A stretch of 64,000 bases of DNA from Blasia pusilla (GCA_050084515.1 CM114272.1:40424001-40488000), one strand, 5' to 3'; shown: positions 46,207 through 58,061, numbered from the stretch's first letter. The notes: generated from the sequence alone by a model not told the origin. Numbers and translations: made by a program.

Positions 46207-46930
46207 TCGTTGTGCCTGGTCATCCCAAACCAATCCAATATCGGCCTCCTTGTTTGCATAGGAAGCAAGAAAACTCACAAATGTGGAAAAGGTTGCCCAT
46301 GGCATGCCAATCCTATTCACCACAGTCAATGGCAATCGATCATTGTGCCTCATTGCCTATGGTCGACGATTAGGATCCATAATAGAATCCACCAAAAAAT
46401 TGGAGGGGCTCCACTCTTGCATACGCCCTGCGTAACACATGATGTGGCACCAAGTTGGTCCACCATAAACGCGGGCAATGTGCTCGTTAACCTACACTCG
46501 TCGCATCCAAAACTACTCTTGGGCTGATCCAAGGAACACCTCATGTGCTCTTATCACCAGCCACTACCTTATCGTGCTCTCAACTGGCCTTAACATGGCC
46601 AACCAACAATAATCAATGATCCCTATCCGCTCTAAGTCCTGCATCCCCAACAAAGAAATGTCCCTCGCTAGGAAAACCTTATACTCTTGTACGACCAACG
46701 CAACCAAAAACTTTGGAAATTGGAGGCATAATTGTACCACATGTCAAAGTGACACACGCCTCGCAACCTCATCAACCTCAACATACAAATATTACTGCAC
46801 ACCACTCTTGTTTGCAAACAACAACCAACCTTGTGTTGATCCCTCCACAGAGATCATACACCCGAATATCCTCCTCAAGGGTACGCCAAAAAATCATTGT
46901 GATGTCTAAGGGTGTTATGTCAAAGGGTGT
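46207..46930 (-). pseudogene. Copy C: fragment of the retrotransposon methyltransferase
   Basis: The minus strand matches copy B's methyltransferase from the substrate-binding region up to the C-terminal blocks. Motif IV reads GWPC followed by a stop, so the catalytic Pro-Cys is kept. The stretch holding motif VI (ENV) is deleted: sequence jumps from near motif IV to the RVVTSAH region. The motif VIII-like block reads RAHCPRLWWTNLV after a stop. The fragment ends at about 46930 beside a short duplication (AAGGGTGTTATGT twice). No gag, RT or integrase of this copy was seen, so it is an isolated fragment. Confidence 0.75.
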
Positions 46931-47942
46931 TATGTGTTTCTTCTCCCTTTGCAAACTTCAATAGGGACAACTCAAATGCTTGACCATGTTCATGTATACA
47001 TTGTAGACCAACAAAGCATATCCTGTCTTTTCTTCCAACATTCCTAACACTGGTTGGAGCATTTTGAAGGTAATTTTTTTATTTCTATTAGTGGTACATT
47101 TTATTTTGTTTGATGCATGTGTTTAGTGTAAATTCCTTGGAGTTATCATTCCAAGTGAACATGTTATACTTATGATCTTTTGGTTGTACGTATTTGTATC
47201 AGCTTGTGATAGGTGATTATGTTTTGATGAAGCAAAACAAAAATCATGCGCCAACCTATGGGAGCGGGATATGTATAAGGTCTTGCAGGTCGAGATATGA
47301 TCCATGAGAAAGAAATCCCATTTGCAATTATGAGAATGGATGTCAAGGTAATTTTGAATGGCCATGTTGAACTATCGTTTGTTGACCGTGATAATGACCC
47401 TTCTAAATTTTTCTTAAACCAATTTGCTGGGTCATAAGTATTATGGCCTGAAAGGTTATTGAAGAAAGATACACCATTGGAATAGGTGACTAGATTTGAG
47501 ACAGGCACAACCAATTGTGACTATTTTCAAGAGAATTTTGTTCCACTGGAATAGGTGACCAAAATCCTTTTCTTTTGGAATACTATAATCTGAAACTCGT
47601 ATTTTTTTTATTACTCTTCATTTTCTATATTGATGGTACGAGTAGCTTGTTGCAAAATTAAAACTACAATATGAACCGTATTATGAACTTTGATTCCACA
47701 CGTAATTGTATTATGTTACACATGGAGTTTGAAAAATGCATGCATAATCTCTATCATTGGTTATAGAATAGATGAGTTAAAAGTACCCTTTCTTGACATG
47801 CACTTATAATGTTTTAAGAACTGTACCTAAGAAATGAGGCATTCGATCATGGAATCTCTTTGGAGAGGTGAAAAGAGAAGCTTCAATATGAGTCACAAAA
47901 AATGACCTAAAACATTCAAATATACCTTGGTACACAAATGAT
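46931..47942. other. Unassigned spacer
   Basis: AT-rich. Minus-strand frames at 47123-47365 and 47170-47514 overlap each other and carry no recognisable motif. Confidence 0.35.
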
Positions 47943-48499
47943 CACTACAAAAAAATAACTACATGTAATACATGAATGAGCACTACCAATGTAGCACTCC
48001 AAAAGTACCACAACTAGTACTCTACACGATACTACTTCTGGTTATTTCATGCACTACATGAAGTCAAATAATGACTATATCATGGAAAGCATGGCACATG
48101 TTTGAACACAATGGGCTTAAATGAACATACGTGCGCTATAATTAGTGCATATTCTCAAGGTGGTAGATTTTGTTGTGCCACATCACCAATACAAGAGGTT
48201 TTGGAATTAGAATGACTAGATGTAGTCATGTATAAGATGATGTGGTTCTTTGTTTCTATGAGATGAGTCATGTCATCCTTGCAATATTACCATGTCACAT
48301 GTTGTAAGTGTGACAAGACACTTTTCATGTTCAAAAACACTAGAGGAAAACCATCCTAATTTACAACCACGTCATCATGCCACCATGGGTCAAGTGCGAC
48401 TAGCTAGTGGTCTACATAACTAGTCCTTTGCAACTAGGCACTAAACTAGTCCCAATAATTGTATATTCTATATATGCACTAGATATAGTTTTATATTTT
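47943..48499 (+). mobile_element. CACTA-like terminus
   Basis: It begins CACTACAAAAAAATAAC, the usual form of a plant CACTA TIR, and is followed by repeated ACTAC, ACTAGT and similar words in both orientations over about 500 bases. No partner end was found; the LTR of copy B starts shortly after. Confidence 0.5.
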
Positions 48500-49021
48500 A
48501 GTAGCAATGGACATGTTTCCTTATAGTGAGGACATGAAGAGTGAAGAGAGAGATGCAACCTAACATAAAATCAAAGCTTAGAAATTTAGGGTTGGGAATT
48601 AATTGAGGAATGAAAGGGAAAGAGAAAGAAGCATTCAAACCTCCAACAAGTTGGAATGCGATAGGTTGCAAGGAGCAAGTGACGACTCGCAAATTTTTGG
48701 AGCAAATTTTTACTGAGATTCAACTTTTTTTTAAAATACATTGAGGAGTTTCATTTGAAATACAAATGCCCTTTTAAAATACACATTTATGTTAGTTTCA
48801 TCCACTATTAGGGAACACAACTCATTGAGAGTTAAGAAGAAACCTACTAAGATGGCCATGGAGTCTCAAGAAGGAATATGGGCACTTGTTAAGTGTGTCG
48901 TGCGCATACACATCGCCATACAACATACATCGTTGTCACCAAACACACACACAAACACACACGATCCCATGCTAACTCATGGCATCTAAACAACAAGACA
49001 AGAAGTACCAAAATATCTCCA
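48500..49021 (-). repeat. Copy B: 3' LTR
   Basis: Read on the minus strand, the LTR starts at 49021 with TGGAGATATTTTGGTACTTC directly after a purine-rich tract (CTAGGGGGACGAT). The same junction occurs in copy A. The distal end near 48500 is uncertain. The segment 48527-48830 resembles the tandem units at 58062-58720. Confidence 0.55.
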
Positions 49022-49201
49022 ATCGTCCCCCTAGCTAGTGGTTAGGTCCCTCTCACTCTAGACAACCATTTATCCCTACCTACCATGACATACATCTCTC
49101 GGACGCTAAGAGCAAGAAGGTTGGGTGCTCATGTGGCCCCATCGTTAGCTGCCTTCTTGTCATCCATGTCACAGAAACAAGTCCGAATGTAGAACTACCT
49201 A

Positions 49202-49362
49202 CGCTTTGTACATATGGGACACATCCATCGTCCCTCAAGAACCCTAGTGAGAGGTGGCGTCAAATATGCCATATGCCATCCTCTCGAACATCCATCACAT
49301 ACTAGCATACTGGCTGCACCACGGGCGGAACCACATAACATACATCTCAAGCTTGCAGGAAC
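49202..49362 (-). pseudogene. Copy B: PHD finger
   Basis: The minus strand reads LRCMLCGSARGAASMLVCDG, then CSRGWHMAYLTPPL and RWMCPICTK, in one frame. This is a PHD-type C4HC3 zinc finger: C-x2-C, C-x2-C, H, then C-x2-C. The cysteine after the histidine (WHMAC in copy A) is Tyr here, so one zinc ligand is lost. It forms the last domain of the polyprotein, after the integrase tail. PHD fingers read the histone H3 tail; in a retrotransposon this could steer integration or recruit the methyltransferase to marked chromatin. The stop follows shortly, before the polypurine tract. Confidence 0.8.
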
Positions 49363-50345
49363 TACTACTTAGCTTGGATCAATTGTACCGTCAATGTTCA
49401 AAAGATGACATGGCGCACACTTACGCACATGGTCATTTCAAACCATACCATCACGTCCCTCCAATAAGAGAACATCGGATGGTAAAACCTCACGCATTCT
49501 CAAGATGGTGCGCCATGTAGTCACATCCAAGGTCCTAGGTGCCATCTGTTGCAAGTAGACATAGTCTCCCTGATGAAACCTTCGGATAGTAGGTCAATAA
49601 CCACCTCTCGGAATAGTCACACACCTCAATGTATACCGATGTTGCGCAATTGCCAAGTTCTCAAACGCCATGGGCATCACTCTCCAAAACAACTCAGCTC
49701 TTTGCTCAATTTCTCTCCCATCGCCAACCATGGCAACTGGAGGTCCCAATCTTCCAAGTGACCTCTCTGCAAGCCATACTTGCGTAACCCTCTCTTCACC
49801 GTCTGCACAACCCTCTCCGCTAGTCCATCCGCCTTAGGATGATCTTGCAAAGTTGTGCAGTCTTCGATCAGTGCCTGATCATACAAGGCCTGAAACTCCC
49901 CAAAAAACTATGTACCAGGGTCTCTCAACAGCTCGACTGGTACGCCGTAATGACTCAACACTCGATCTAGGAAGACATGCGCTACTCCCTCACTCGCTTT
50001 GTCAGGCAATGCAACCAACTCTATTCACTTTGATAAGTGCTCGACCATCACCAACACATAAGGACTATGGCGCTCCGTCAAAGGCAAAGGTCCTGCAAAA
50101 TCCAAACTCCATCTATAACCTAAACCCATGATCACAAGTAGATGCCACTGTGGAGTCGGAGCATTGAATGATGCTCGGACTGGATCACACACCATGCATA
50201 TGGCAACAAACTGTTGAACGTCAATCTGCATGCCTCGCCACCAATACTGAATCTGGAGCAAGCAATACGTCCGCTTCACTCCAAAATGACCCAACTCCTC
50301 GTGGGCATGATGCACCAAACGTACTCTCTACAAAGGATGAGGCAC
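49363..50345 (-). pseudogene. Copy B: gypsy integrase
   Basis: The zinc module reads HAHEELGHFGVKRTY with CMVCD, and the core has SLDFAGPLPLTERHSPYVLV. The glutamate motif is intact as GLAERVVQTV (codon at 49815-49817), unlike copy A. Frames 50025-50318 and 49677-49886 cover these parts, with a damaged stretch between them that includes the second aspartate region. The C-terminal tail (49380-49580) is the same non-chromodomain type as in copy A (DYVYLQQ, LPSDVLLLEGRDG) and connects to the PHD finger. Confidence 0.82.
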
Positions 50346-50961
50346 TACACGCACTCTACCATCCTCCCACACTCGTAACACATGTGTCCCCTCCCACCGG
50401 AACCATCTCGCTCATTGTAGGATCCGATCCCGCTCTCTAGCACCCATTGTGCTCGCGACGTTGCCAATACGCAGGTACTCCAAGACCACTCCATCTCGTG
50501 AATGTCTCGGCCATCTTTCGTCTCCTCACCAACCGCTAGATCTAAGGACTCTCTATCAGCCCTTGCCATTGAAGTCTTAGAAATCTCGCTCTCCATAGCC
50601 AACAAGCCCAAACACGCTGACGCATGCCATCCTAGCACCAACTCCTCATCACTCTCACGATGCCAACGAGCTCAAGTCGCATCTTGTTGACTCGCGCATG
50701 GGTTACGGCTCAAACCATCTACATCTTGGTTGAGCGTCCTAGGTCTATGCACCACTTGGAAGTCATACTCCTGCAACAAAAGACCCCATTTTGCAAGCTT
50801 CCTTGTAAGCTTGTCGGACTCCATCAACCACTTAAGTGGCTGATGATTAGTAAAAATGGTAAAGGGATTTCCGAATAGATAACATCTGAAATGTGCGACA
50901 GCTCATACTACAGTCAAGCACTCACCCTCATACAAGCTATACTTTGCCTTTGCAGCGTTAT
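50346..50961 (-). pseudogene. Copy B: gypsy RNase H and spacer
   Basis: The complement of 50700-50961 carries the RNase H motifs seen intact in copy A (TDHQPLKWLM-like and YEGECL-like blocks) with substitutions and stops. The part 50345-50641 is the acidic spacer between RNase H and integrase, also present in copy A (13256-13530). Confidence 0.7.
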
Positions 50962-51870
50962 TCAAGCGACTAGCGTAAGCCACCACAAACTACCATCATT
51001 GTTATGATGGGTGAGCACGACTCCAAGCCCTAACATGCTCCAATCGGTATCCAACTGGAAATGACACCCCTTGGTCGGTCTCCTCAATATGGGCGCAGAC
51101 GTTAATATGTCCTTGAGCATCTGAAATGCTCTCTCTTGCTCATCCCCCCAGTGCCACTCTTGATCCATCTTGGTCAGCAAGGTCAGCGGCTTTGCAATCG
51201 AGCTAAAACCCTTGACACGCCATCGATAGAAGTTCGCCAATCCCATAAATGCACGAACTCGACTCACATATGTAGGGCGTGGAATGCGTGAAATAGCCTC
51301 TACCTTCGTCTGCTGCACACCAAGGCCCCATGGGTATATCCTATGACCCAGATACTCAATCTGGTCGTAGAAGAACTTGCACTTACATGGATATAGCTTC
51401 AGCCCATGTAACTGCAATCGTCGAAATACCTTCTCTAGATGTCGCTCATGCTCCTCAACTGTGGCGCTAAAGACTACAATGTCATCAATATAACACCTAG
51501 CAAAATCCACACCTGCCAAGATCCTATCCATGACCCTTTGAAACTCAGCCAGGGAGTTCTTTAACCCAAATGGTAAGAATCGCCATTGGTACAAGCAATC
51601 CTTCTCGTGAGGATCGATGCCCCAAAATGCCGTCTTCTACCTATCCTCCAATCTGATAGACAGCTGATGGTATCCGGCTCGAAAATCTAACAAACTGAAG
51701 ACCTTTGCATGCCCAATAGCATCAAAGATCTCCTCAAGAGTGGGCATGGCATACCTATCGGACTTCGTCTACCGATTGATATGTCGATAATCTCCACACA
51801 TATGCATATCCGTCTAGTTGCCATGCACATCCTTCTTGGCGGGCATAACAGTGGCAGATGCATACTCTCC
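50962..51870 (-). pseudogene. Copy B: gypsy reverse transcriptase
   Basis: The open frame 50962-51594 has YQWRFLPFGLKNSLAEFQRV, the catalytic CYIDDIVVFS, FFYDQIEYLGH and RVRAFMGLANFYRW. Upstream (to about 51870) are CGDYRHINR, VFSLLDFRAGYHQLSI and TAFWGIDPHE, the fingers and first palm motifs, with several stops (for example after the VHGN and INR positions). All RT blocks are therefore present in copy B, whereas copy A lacks the first ones. It lies directly after the methyltransferase-RT linker. Confidence 0.87.
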
Positions 51871-52479
51871 ATGTGACATCTCTACTAATCCTACACCAAC
51901 CAAGTCCTGGCTCTTACTGTGAATCAGAGCCCTCTCCATGTTAATGTACCTATAGGGTCATCCAAAGATCGGCGTGTCACTCGACAACTCAATGCGGATC
52001 CCGCATCCTTTTTCGTACGCAAATCTTGCATACTAAATGCAAAACAACTCCTATAACTCCTAAGGAACTAGTGTATCCGGCGCCGATCTCCTCTTGTCAA
52101 CTTAGGGCCCATATGTGGCTCCCAAGTCTCCATAGTAACTACGGTAGGACTCTCCGGTGCGGGTGTCGGTGGTTGCTATGATGCAACCTTGTCTCGGACA
52201 ACAAAACTCAATTGCTCCCCTACAACAAATTTCAAAATCGGATCTCCATTTGCAATACCATGAACCACGCTTGATGATGTGGCTACCATCTCTTGGCGTA
52301 CCTGCAAAACATCCCAAGAAGTCAAAAGATATCAGTCCTGATCATCCCCGCTAAGTTGATCTCCTCAGGTCTCGCCCTTAGCCAATGCCTCAATCGTCTT
52401 GGTAGGCATGGGGCTCACCAACGCAACTTTTGTGATCTATTGCATCCTCAAACGACGTTGCTCAACTACTCCTAGGCTG
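51871..52479 (-). pseudogene. Copy B: linker between methyltransferase and RT
   Basis: Broken coding sequence without a recognised domain, parallel to copy A (11801-12284). It carries the region deleted in copy A, between the motif around GTTTTGCATTTAG (about 52040) and the start of the RT palm. Confidence 0.6.
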
Positions 52480-53526
52480 AAAATCGATGTCAAGCAATTC
52501 AGGTCCATCCCTTGACCCAAGACATGACGTCATGATGCCTCTGAAAGTGACGCTACTGCGTCACTCCTATGGGGTATCCCATCGCTCGCTCTCGCTCATC
52601 GGCGTTGGACTCCACCAACCTCCGTACTTGGTCATCCCAAACCAAACAAGGTCCGGCCTCCTTGAATGCATAGGAAGTGGGAAAAATCACCAATGTGGGA
52701 AAGGTTGCTTCTGTCATGCCAATCCTCTTGACCACAGTCAACGGCAGTCGATCATTGTGTCTCACTGCCTGTGATCTACGGCCCGGATCCAATATAGAAT
52801 CCACCAACTAATCCGAGGGACACTCCACTCTTGCATAAGACCTCTGCAACACCTCATGTGGTACCAAGTTGGTCCACCAAAGACGCGGGCGGTGTGCTCT
52901 AGAACCTACGCATCTAACAACATTGCCGGGCCGATCCATGCGCGCACATGATGTGCACTCGTCACCACGCGGGATCTCGAATCGCCCAAAATCAGCACAT
53001 TCTCCAAAATGTATGCTGGAGAACGAGGTTGATGCTCATGTAAATGTTGCAAGATCTGCATCATCTCCCTAAACAACTTGGACCCCCTACCTCGTCGAGC
53101 ACTCGATTGGCCCAGACACGGCCAACCAGCAATGACCAAGTCTATGGTTCCTAACCGCTCCAAGCCTTGTGCCCCCAACAATGAAATGTCCCTCGGTAGG
53201 GAGCTCTCGTAACCCTGAATGGCGGACGCAGAAAACAAGTTGGGAAAATGGAGGCAAAATTGCGCCACATCGTGAAGTGAAGCGCGCCTCGCAACTTTAT
53301 CAATCTCCACATACAGATACTGCTGCACGGGCACTCCAGCGTGTAAAAAAATAGCTAACCCACTGCTGATCCCTCCAGAGAGATCCAACACCCGAATACC
53401 CTCCTCTGGGATGCACCTCACAATCAGGGTGGGGTCCAAAGGGGTCATAGTAGCACTCCTTCCTACCTGGGGTTCCTTTGAACCGTCACACTCTAGTGCA
53501 AACGTCTCGCTCCACGCGGTCTGCAC
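52480..53526 (-). pseudogene. Copy B: Dnmt3-like cytosine-5 methyltransferase domain inside gag-pol
   Basis: Frame 52906-53526 (206 codons) has the SAM-binding motif I GIRVLDLSGGISSGL (residues 43-57), the acidic residue of motif II in YVEIDK (E74), and the catalytic motif IV IDLVIAGWPCLGQSS (P136-C137, cysteine codon at 53116-53118). Motif VI is AYILENV (E175). After a 7-base deletion near 52910 a second frame (52553-52807) gives the C-terminal part with ERAMGYPIGV. Copy A shows the intact form RAHRPHLWWTNLV and SEASRRHVLGQVMD, which resemble motifs VIII-X of Dnmt3/DRM enzymes. These methylate cytosine in DNA de novo. The domain shares a frame with the protease upstream and sits between protease and RT. 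The frameshift makes this copy inactive. Confidence 0.85.
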
Positions 53527-53544
53527 ATGCTCAGTGGCTAGGCA

Positions 53545-53745
53545 TCAAAGCTCCTGAGTCGAGCCCCAAAGCGGCACCTCTCCTCCACGGATTGATGCGG
53601 CTACCATGACACTCCTCTCCATAGAAATTTCAAGAATGGGAGTATCCTCTGCATGGACATGTTCCTCAATCAAATCACTAGGCCAAGTGATGGCACTACT
53701 AAATGTTGCTAAGGTTGACATCTCTTGTGGCCGTCTCTCAATCAC
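53545..53745 (-). pseudogene. Copy B: protease-methyltransferase linker
   Basis: A 66-codon frame in the same phase as the protease and the methyltransferase, separated from the latter by one TGA at 53545. It has no recognised domain (acidic, with PSDLIEEHVHAEDTPILEIS). It supports the view that protease and methyltransferase were one polyprotein. Confidence 0.6.
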
Positions 53746-53757
53746 TGCACCTATGAA

Positions 53758-54256
53758 TCAAACGAGTAATGAGCTAAGTCGCCCATCACCTGACTGCCAT
53801 CCTGGTCTGTAGGACGTTGACTTCTCACAGTAATCCAGGGAAAGTCCCATCGGGTTTAACACTGCTCCACCAACCAAGACGTCGTAGGACTCTACATCAG
53901 TCACTATCGCCTTGGCTTCCACAATGGACTCATCTGTAGGATGTTCTGGGCGAATCCTCACCACAACCTCATGTCGGGTGATATATAGTGTGGTACTCGC
54001 TCCACCCAAGGATGTCTATATCCAAAAAGGACAACGCTCCACATCGGCTCTTGTCAAGCCCAATCATCTGAAAGCTCCAACTCGTGGACTCACCAACTGG
54101 AAGACCTCTATCCAGAAAAAAAAAACACCAGGAGAAGCTATGGCATGCTCTATCGTGGGTCTAGCGGGCATCTCCGCCATCCTAGCAGTCGCAGCCTGCC
54201 TTGAATCTGACGTGGACGGCCCAAGCATCAGCTCCAAGGGCAGGTCCATCACCTCC
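53758..54256 (-). pseudogene. Copy B: retroviral-type protease region
   Basis: The frame has SYDVLVGGAVLNPMGLSLDY followed by YRPGWQSGDGR, the C-terminal half of the aspartic protease found in this gypsy family; the Gly-Gly before the last helix fits the ILI/LVG flap-to-end motif. The N-terminal half (54064-54256) is in the same phase but the D-[ST]-G active site could not be read with confidence, so it may be mutated. It lies between the gag tail and the methyltransferase. Confidence 0.6.
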
Positions 54257-54660
54257 TATGCAATCACCTCTGAATGTGATGTAGGAACTCCAACTCTACG
54301 CTCACATATTATAGCGGCCAGCCAAAAAACCTCGGTGGGCATACCTCCCAACTTCATAACATCGGGAGTAGAAAATAAAGGACCGCGGTACACAACGGTG
54401 GCTGCCCCCAACAACGTGCTCCACACATGCCCCTCTTGAGCATCAGAAATAGGAGTCGTCGCACTCGCTTCTCCCATCGCCCTCTCTACCTGCATACCAA
54501 CAACATCACCAACTCTCCAACAATTCTGATCAAGACCCATCGATGGGGTCCTCATCGCCTCGGACAACGTGAAAGACTGAGGAAGCATGGTTTCCTAGCT
54601 TCCCCTTGCTGTGGGTCCAACTCTGGGTTTTCTCTATGCGTCACAACTGCGGCGGTCTCC
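54257..54660 (-). pseudogene. Copy B: region between zinc knuckles and protease
   Basis: A 110-codon frame (54256-54588) in protease phase without a recognised domain. It follows the gag frame after a change of phase at about 54600-54660, which could be a mutation or the site of a programmed frameshift in intact relatives. Confidence 0.45.
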
Positions 54661-55960
54661 ATTTAGGCAACCTCGCACATCCAATCGAGATCCTCCATAT
54701 CTCTGGCTGCTCCATATGATATCGATGCCATGGATCCGGCATCGAGTAACCTCAATGCCATAGCGGAAATCTGCTCGTGTAGCTGCTGTATCCGAGCAGC
54801 CATACCAGTCTCACGCCCGACGTCTCCCTTGACGCGTCTAGGTGGTGGGTCTCTACCTCCTCCACGGGGAGCTCCATCACCATGTCGGGCAACTCGAGCT
54901 CCTCGTTCCCCAACGAGACCACCTGGTGCACAATCTCTAGGCCCACACGGAGAGGCTACTTGCTCTGGTGCCCTCTCTAGCCCTCGGTCCCGACGTAGCT
55001 CAGGGTGTAAACTGAAATATCTGGCGTGTGTGTGACCATATCTCTGACAATAGTCACACTGATAACCTCTTGGTGCAACACCATCTCCTCCGCCATGCTG
55101 AGGCACACGTCCATGATCCTGACGAGTGCAATCGCGTTGATGCTGGGCTCCACCACATGACCAACAAGTAATAGTAGGCGTCTGGTGCCGAGCCGCATAT
55201 GAAGGCGCAGGTCTTTGTGGCACGGCCTTCCGGTATCCTCCCTGAGCTTGTGGTGCCACAGTTAACCTATCTCAAAGTCCACGTTGCTGCATAGATGGTG
55301 CAGACAATCCTGACTGCTCTCGCCTAGAACCCATGGTGGCTACGCTCTCCTCCACCATGTTGCGCTCAATATTCACGGCGGTCCATTCAAAGTAGGGGAG
55401 GTGTTCACAAGAAGCATCCCCTCCTGCACCCGTGTCCGTAGGGTCCGGTCCAGCATCGCGTACCATCACTGGATAGCCTGAGCTTCTGTTAGCCCCTGAG
55501 TGACGTTGATCAACCGGCGCAAGCGAGTGTAAGCCTCATGCAAACTCTCACCCAGGCGCCTCTAGAAGTCATGGATGCTCCGCAACTTCTCCGTCCGTAC
55601 CCCTTGGTAGCTCGCCCTCAACTCAGCAAAGAACCCAACTACATGGTTGAACTTGTGACGAACCCGACTAGATGGTGCAACTGCTCCAGTGCAAGTGACC
55701 CCTCCTAAAACATCACTAGTGGAAGAGGAAGTAGCCTCTCCTGACTCCTCCTCCTCATCTGGGAACGGTTCCTTCCATGACATATAGTGTGGATCATAGT
55801 AGAGTTGCCATGCCTCAATCTCCTAGGCATATCTATGGGAGAACTCATGGTAATCGTCCATGGGCGCCCCCTCTAAATGCTAGAATATACCATTCCATGC
55901 TACAAACGGGTTGAACTCTCTAGAGTTCCTAGCCCGCTGTGAGTCATACCAACTCCTAAA
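54661..55960 (-). pseudogene. Copy B: gag with CCHC-type zinc knuckles
   Basis: The capsid part is traced by EKLRSIHDF, then GESLHEAYTRLRRLINVTQG and LTEAQAIQ, a typical Retrotrans_gag block, with two stops. The next frame (54663-55259) has two knuckle-like motifs: CWSCGGAQHQRDC, and CDYCQRYGHTHARY in which the last ligand is Tyr. Between and after them it is Gly/Arg/Pro-rich. Gag forms the particle and binds the RNA. An acidic Ser-rich N-terminal part (PFPDEEEESGE) lies near 55740. Confidence 0.75.
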
Positions 55961-58061
55961 CTCTACAATGAAGTTGGTAGCTCTAAAGTGCCTACAACAC
56001 CTGAAAACCTACGCGGTCCTCTACCCCAGTCGTCCATCTCCTACTCCCAACTAGTACAACCACTCAATGTGTACGGTGGATCACTAACACACTCCTCTAC
56101 AAGCTCCCCCTCGTCTGAAGATGACATAGAAGGAGATCGAGGTGGTCTCTCATATGGAGACCCTCGAAACCTCGCACCACTCTGGGTAAACCCTCCAGAG
56201 CTACTCTCAGGTCCACTACCTCACCTCTCAAATTCCCGAAAGGATGCCGTGATGGCCCTCGGGCCCCTCTCACACGATCACTCTTAATCTCGCGAGTAAT
56301 CCCTCAATCACTCAAACTAAACATACGGCACTCAATCTACACCCTCTCATTGAGACGTGTGTTGTGCAGCAACAAGCAGCGTGGTGCGGCAAATCAACTG
56401 ATCTATCATCTCATCGACAAACCATCCTCAACTCTGGACATCCCATAGAGGTCTATGTCCCCTAAATCCATACATCATCGATGCTCTCAACATTAGCACA
56501 AAACCCAATATCCCAAATACTTCCCAATACCCGGAAATCCCTCACACATGCAGGGTAAGAGATCATAATGGATAACCTGACAATAACATCGATGTCGCTC
56601 CTTGACAACTGCAAATCTCCACCCCAACTCGGTCATGAAGACAACTCCTCCAATCAGCAAGTCGTAATCCTCTTGTACTAACTCTGCTCAAACCTCCTCC
56701 AACGCTCCGGTGTGGCATTGACGGCAGGAAACGACTACAAATGGCACGACAATCGAGAATGGAGTGCGGCACTCGGCGGCATACCCTCCTCAATCAGCAA
56801 TTCACACGCTCTACTCCTTAGTAAAGGAACAGCTCCGCGATTCAGAGGGTGCGGTGCGGCCACGAGCGGCATGATACTCGATTGTCGTCGAGCGGCTACC
56901 AATCACAACATAGCAGCATGAAATGAAATCTCAAACACCATAACTCGAGGTCACCTGCCATCACTGGTTGATGACGAAATTGCGATGATCGTGGCAGCCA
57001 AAACAAAGTATGTGGTGGGGGGGCAAGTCACAGAATTAACGGTTGTCATGGAAGACCCTCCACTCCGGAATGGAGGCAATGGCAACCAAGGGTGGACAAC
57101 GGCCAAACGCGGCTCTGAGCAGCGCTAGGCGGCGGCGGCATCTGACGGTGGACAGTGGATCGTAGACCGTGGACCATTGATGGTGATGGCTAACCGTCGA
57201 CGGCAAACCGTTGATGGTGACTATCATGGGGACGGTCGTCGCCGCCGCCACGGCTAGTTTAAGGTTTGAACAATTTAACCCTCAAAATTGCCTAGCAATG
57301 GAAAATTTGTATGATTGACCATAACTTCTTTCTCACAACTCTAAATTGCATACCGTTTGGTCCACATGTACACAACTTTACGCTCTACAACAACATCAAA
57401 AAATATTTTGAATCGAACATTCCACTAAAAACTTACAGGGATTTTTGTAAAGCCCAACGTCTCTTTCTCCTACACAAAATTTGGCAGCGCTTCGCTGATT
57501 TCTCCCAACAAAAATCTAAAATCGTGAGAACACAAATCAGCAAGCTACATGGTGATCCCAAGAGCACGGGGAGTTTGACTCTCACATGTCTCTCTCAATG
57601 TCAAACGACACCCACTCTCCTAATGAGAGGCTTGGATTACACAGACAAGGCAGGCAAGACCATAGCTCCGCCGCCTCATGCCAAGAGGTTCAACAAATAG
57701 AGAATGAGCTCTCAAGCTTTCTCTCCTTGAGGTATACCCATCCCCTCCCCCAAGCTCTCTCCATGGTAACCTATGCTCCCAAGTCACCTCCTTGGCTCTT
57801 CACCTGATGTAGGAGGGCGGACCATATAAAAGTAGAAAGGCGACCATATACTCAAAATGGTACTTACCTAAAATAGTAAGTTCCTCAATATGGCTCCAAA
57901 TGAGCCGAAACGAAAGGGAAACCTGCTCTCTCATGTTTCTCGGGGCCTCAACACGTCATCCTTGACCTCCTGAGTCTGTCCTCCACTACTCGAAAAGGCG
58001 CTCTACTAGATCTTATAATCTATCCTAAAAGAAGTGACAAGTGTAGTTAAACATAAATATC
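55961..58061. other. Upstream part of copy B without recognised genes
   Basis: The first few hundred bases may still be gag N-terminus on the minus strand. At 57080-57250 there is a GC-rich, partly repetitive stretch (ACGGTGGAC and CCGTGGACC words). A frame at 57311-57700 (plus, 129 codons) has no motif. A 5' LTR and primer-binding site are expected here but were not identified. Confidence 0.35.

Noticed and set aside
45145-46268. Long Ala/Arg/Gly-rich frames on both strands
   Set aside because: They follow the GC-rich tandem repeat and overlap on both strands; the repeat at DNA level explains them.
57311-57700. 129-codon gene upstream of copy B gag
   Set aside because: No motif. It lies where the leader or LTR of copy B is expected and is on the strand opposite to the element.
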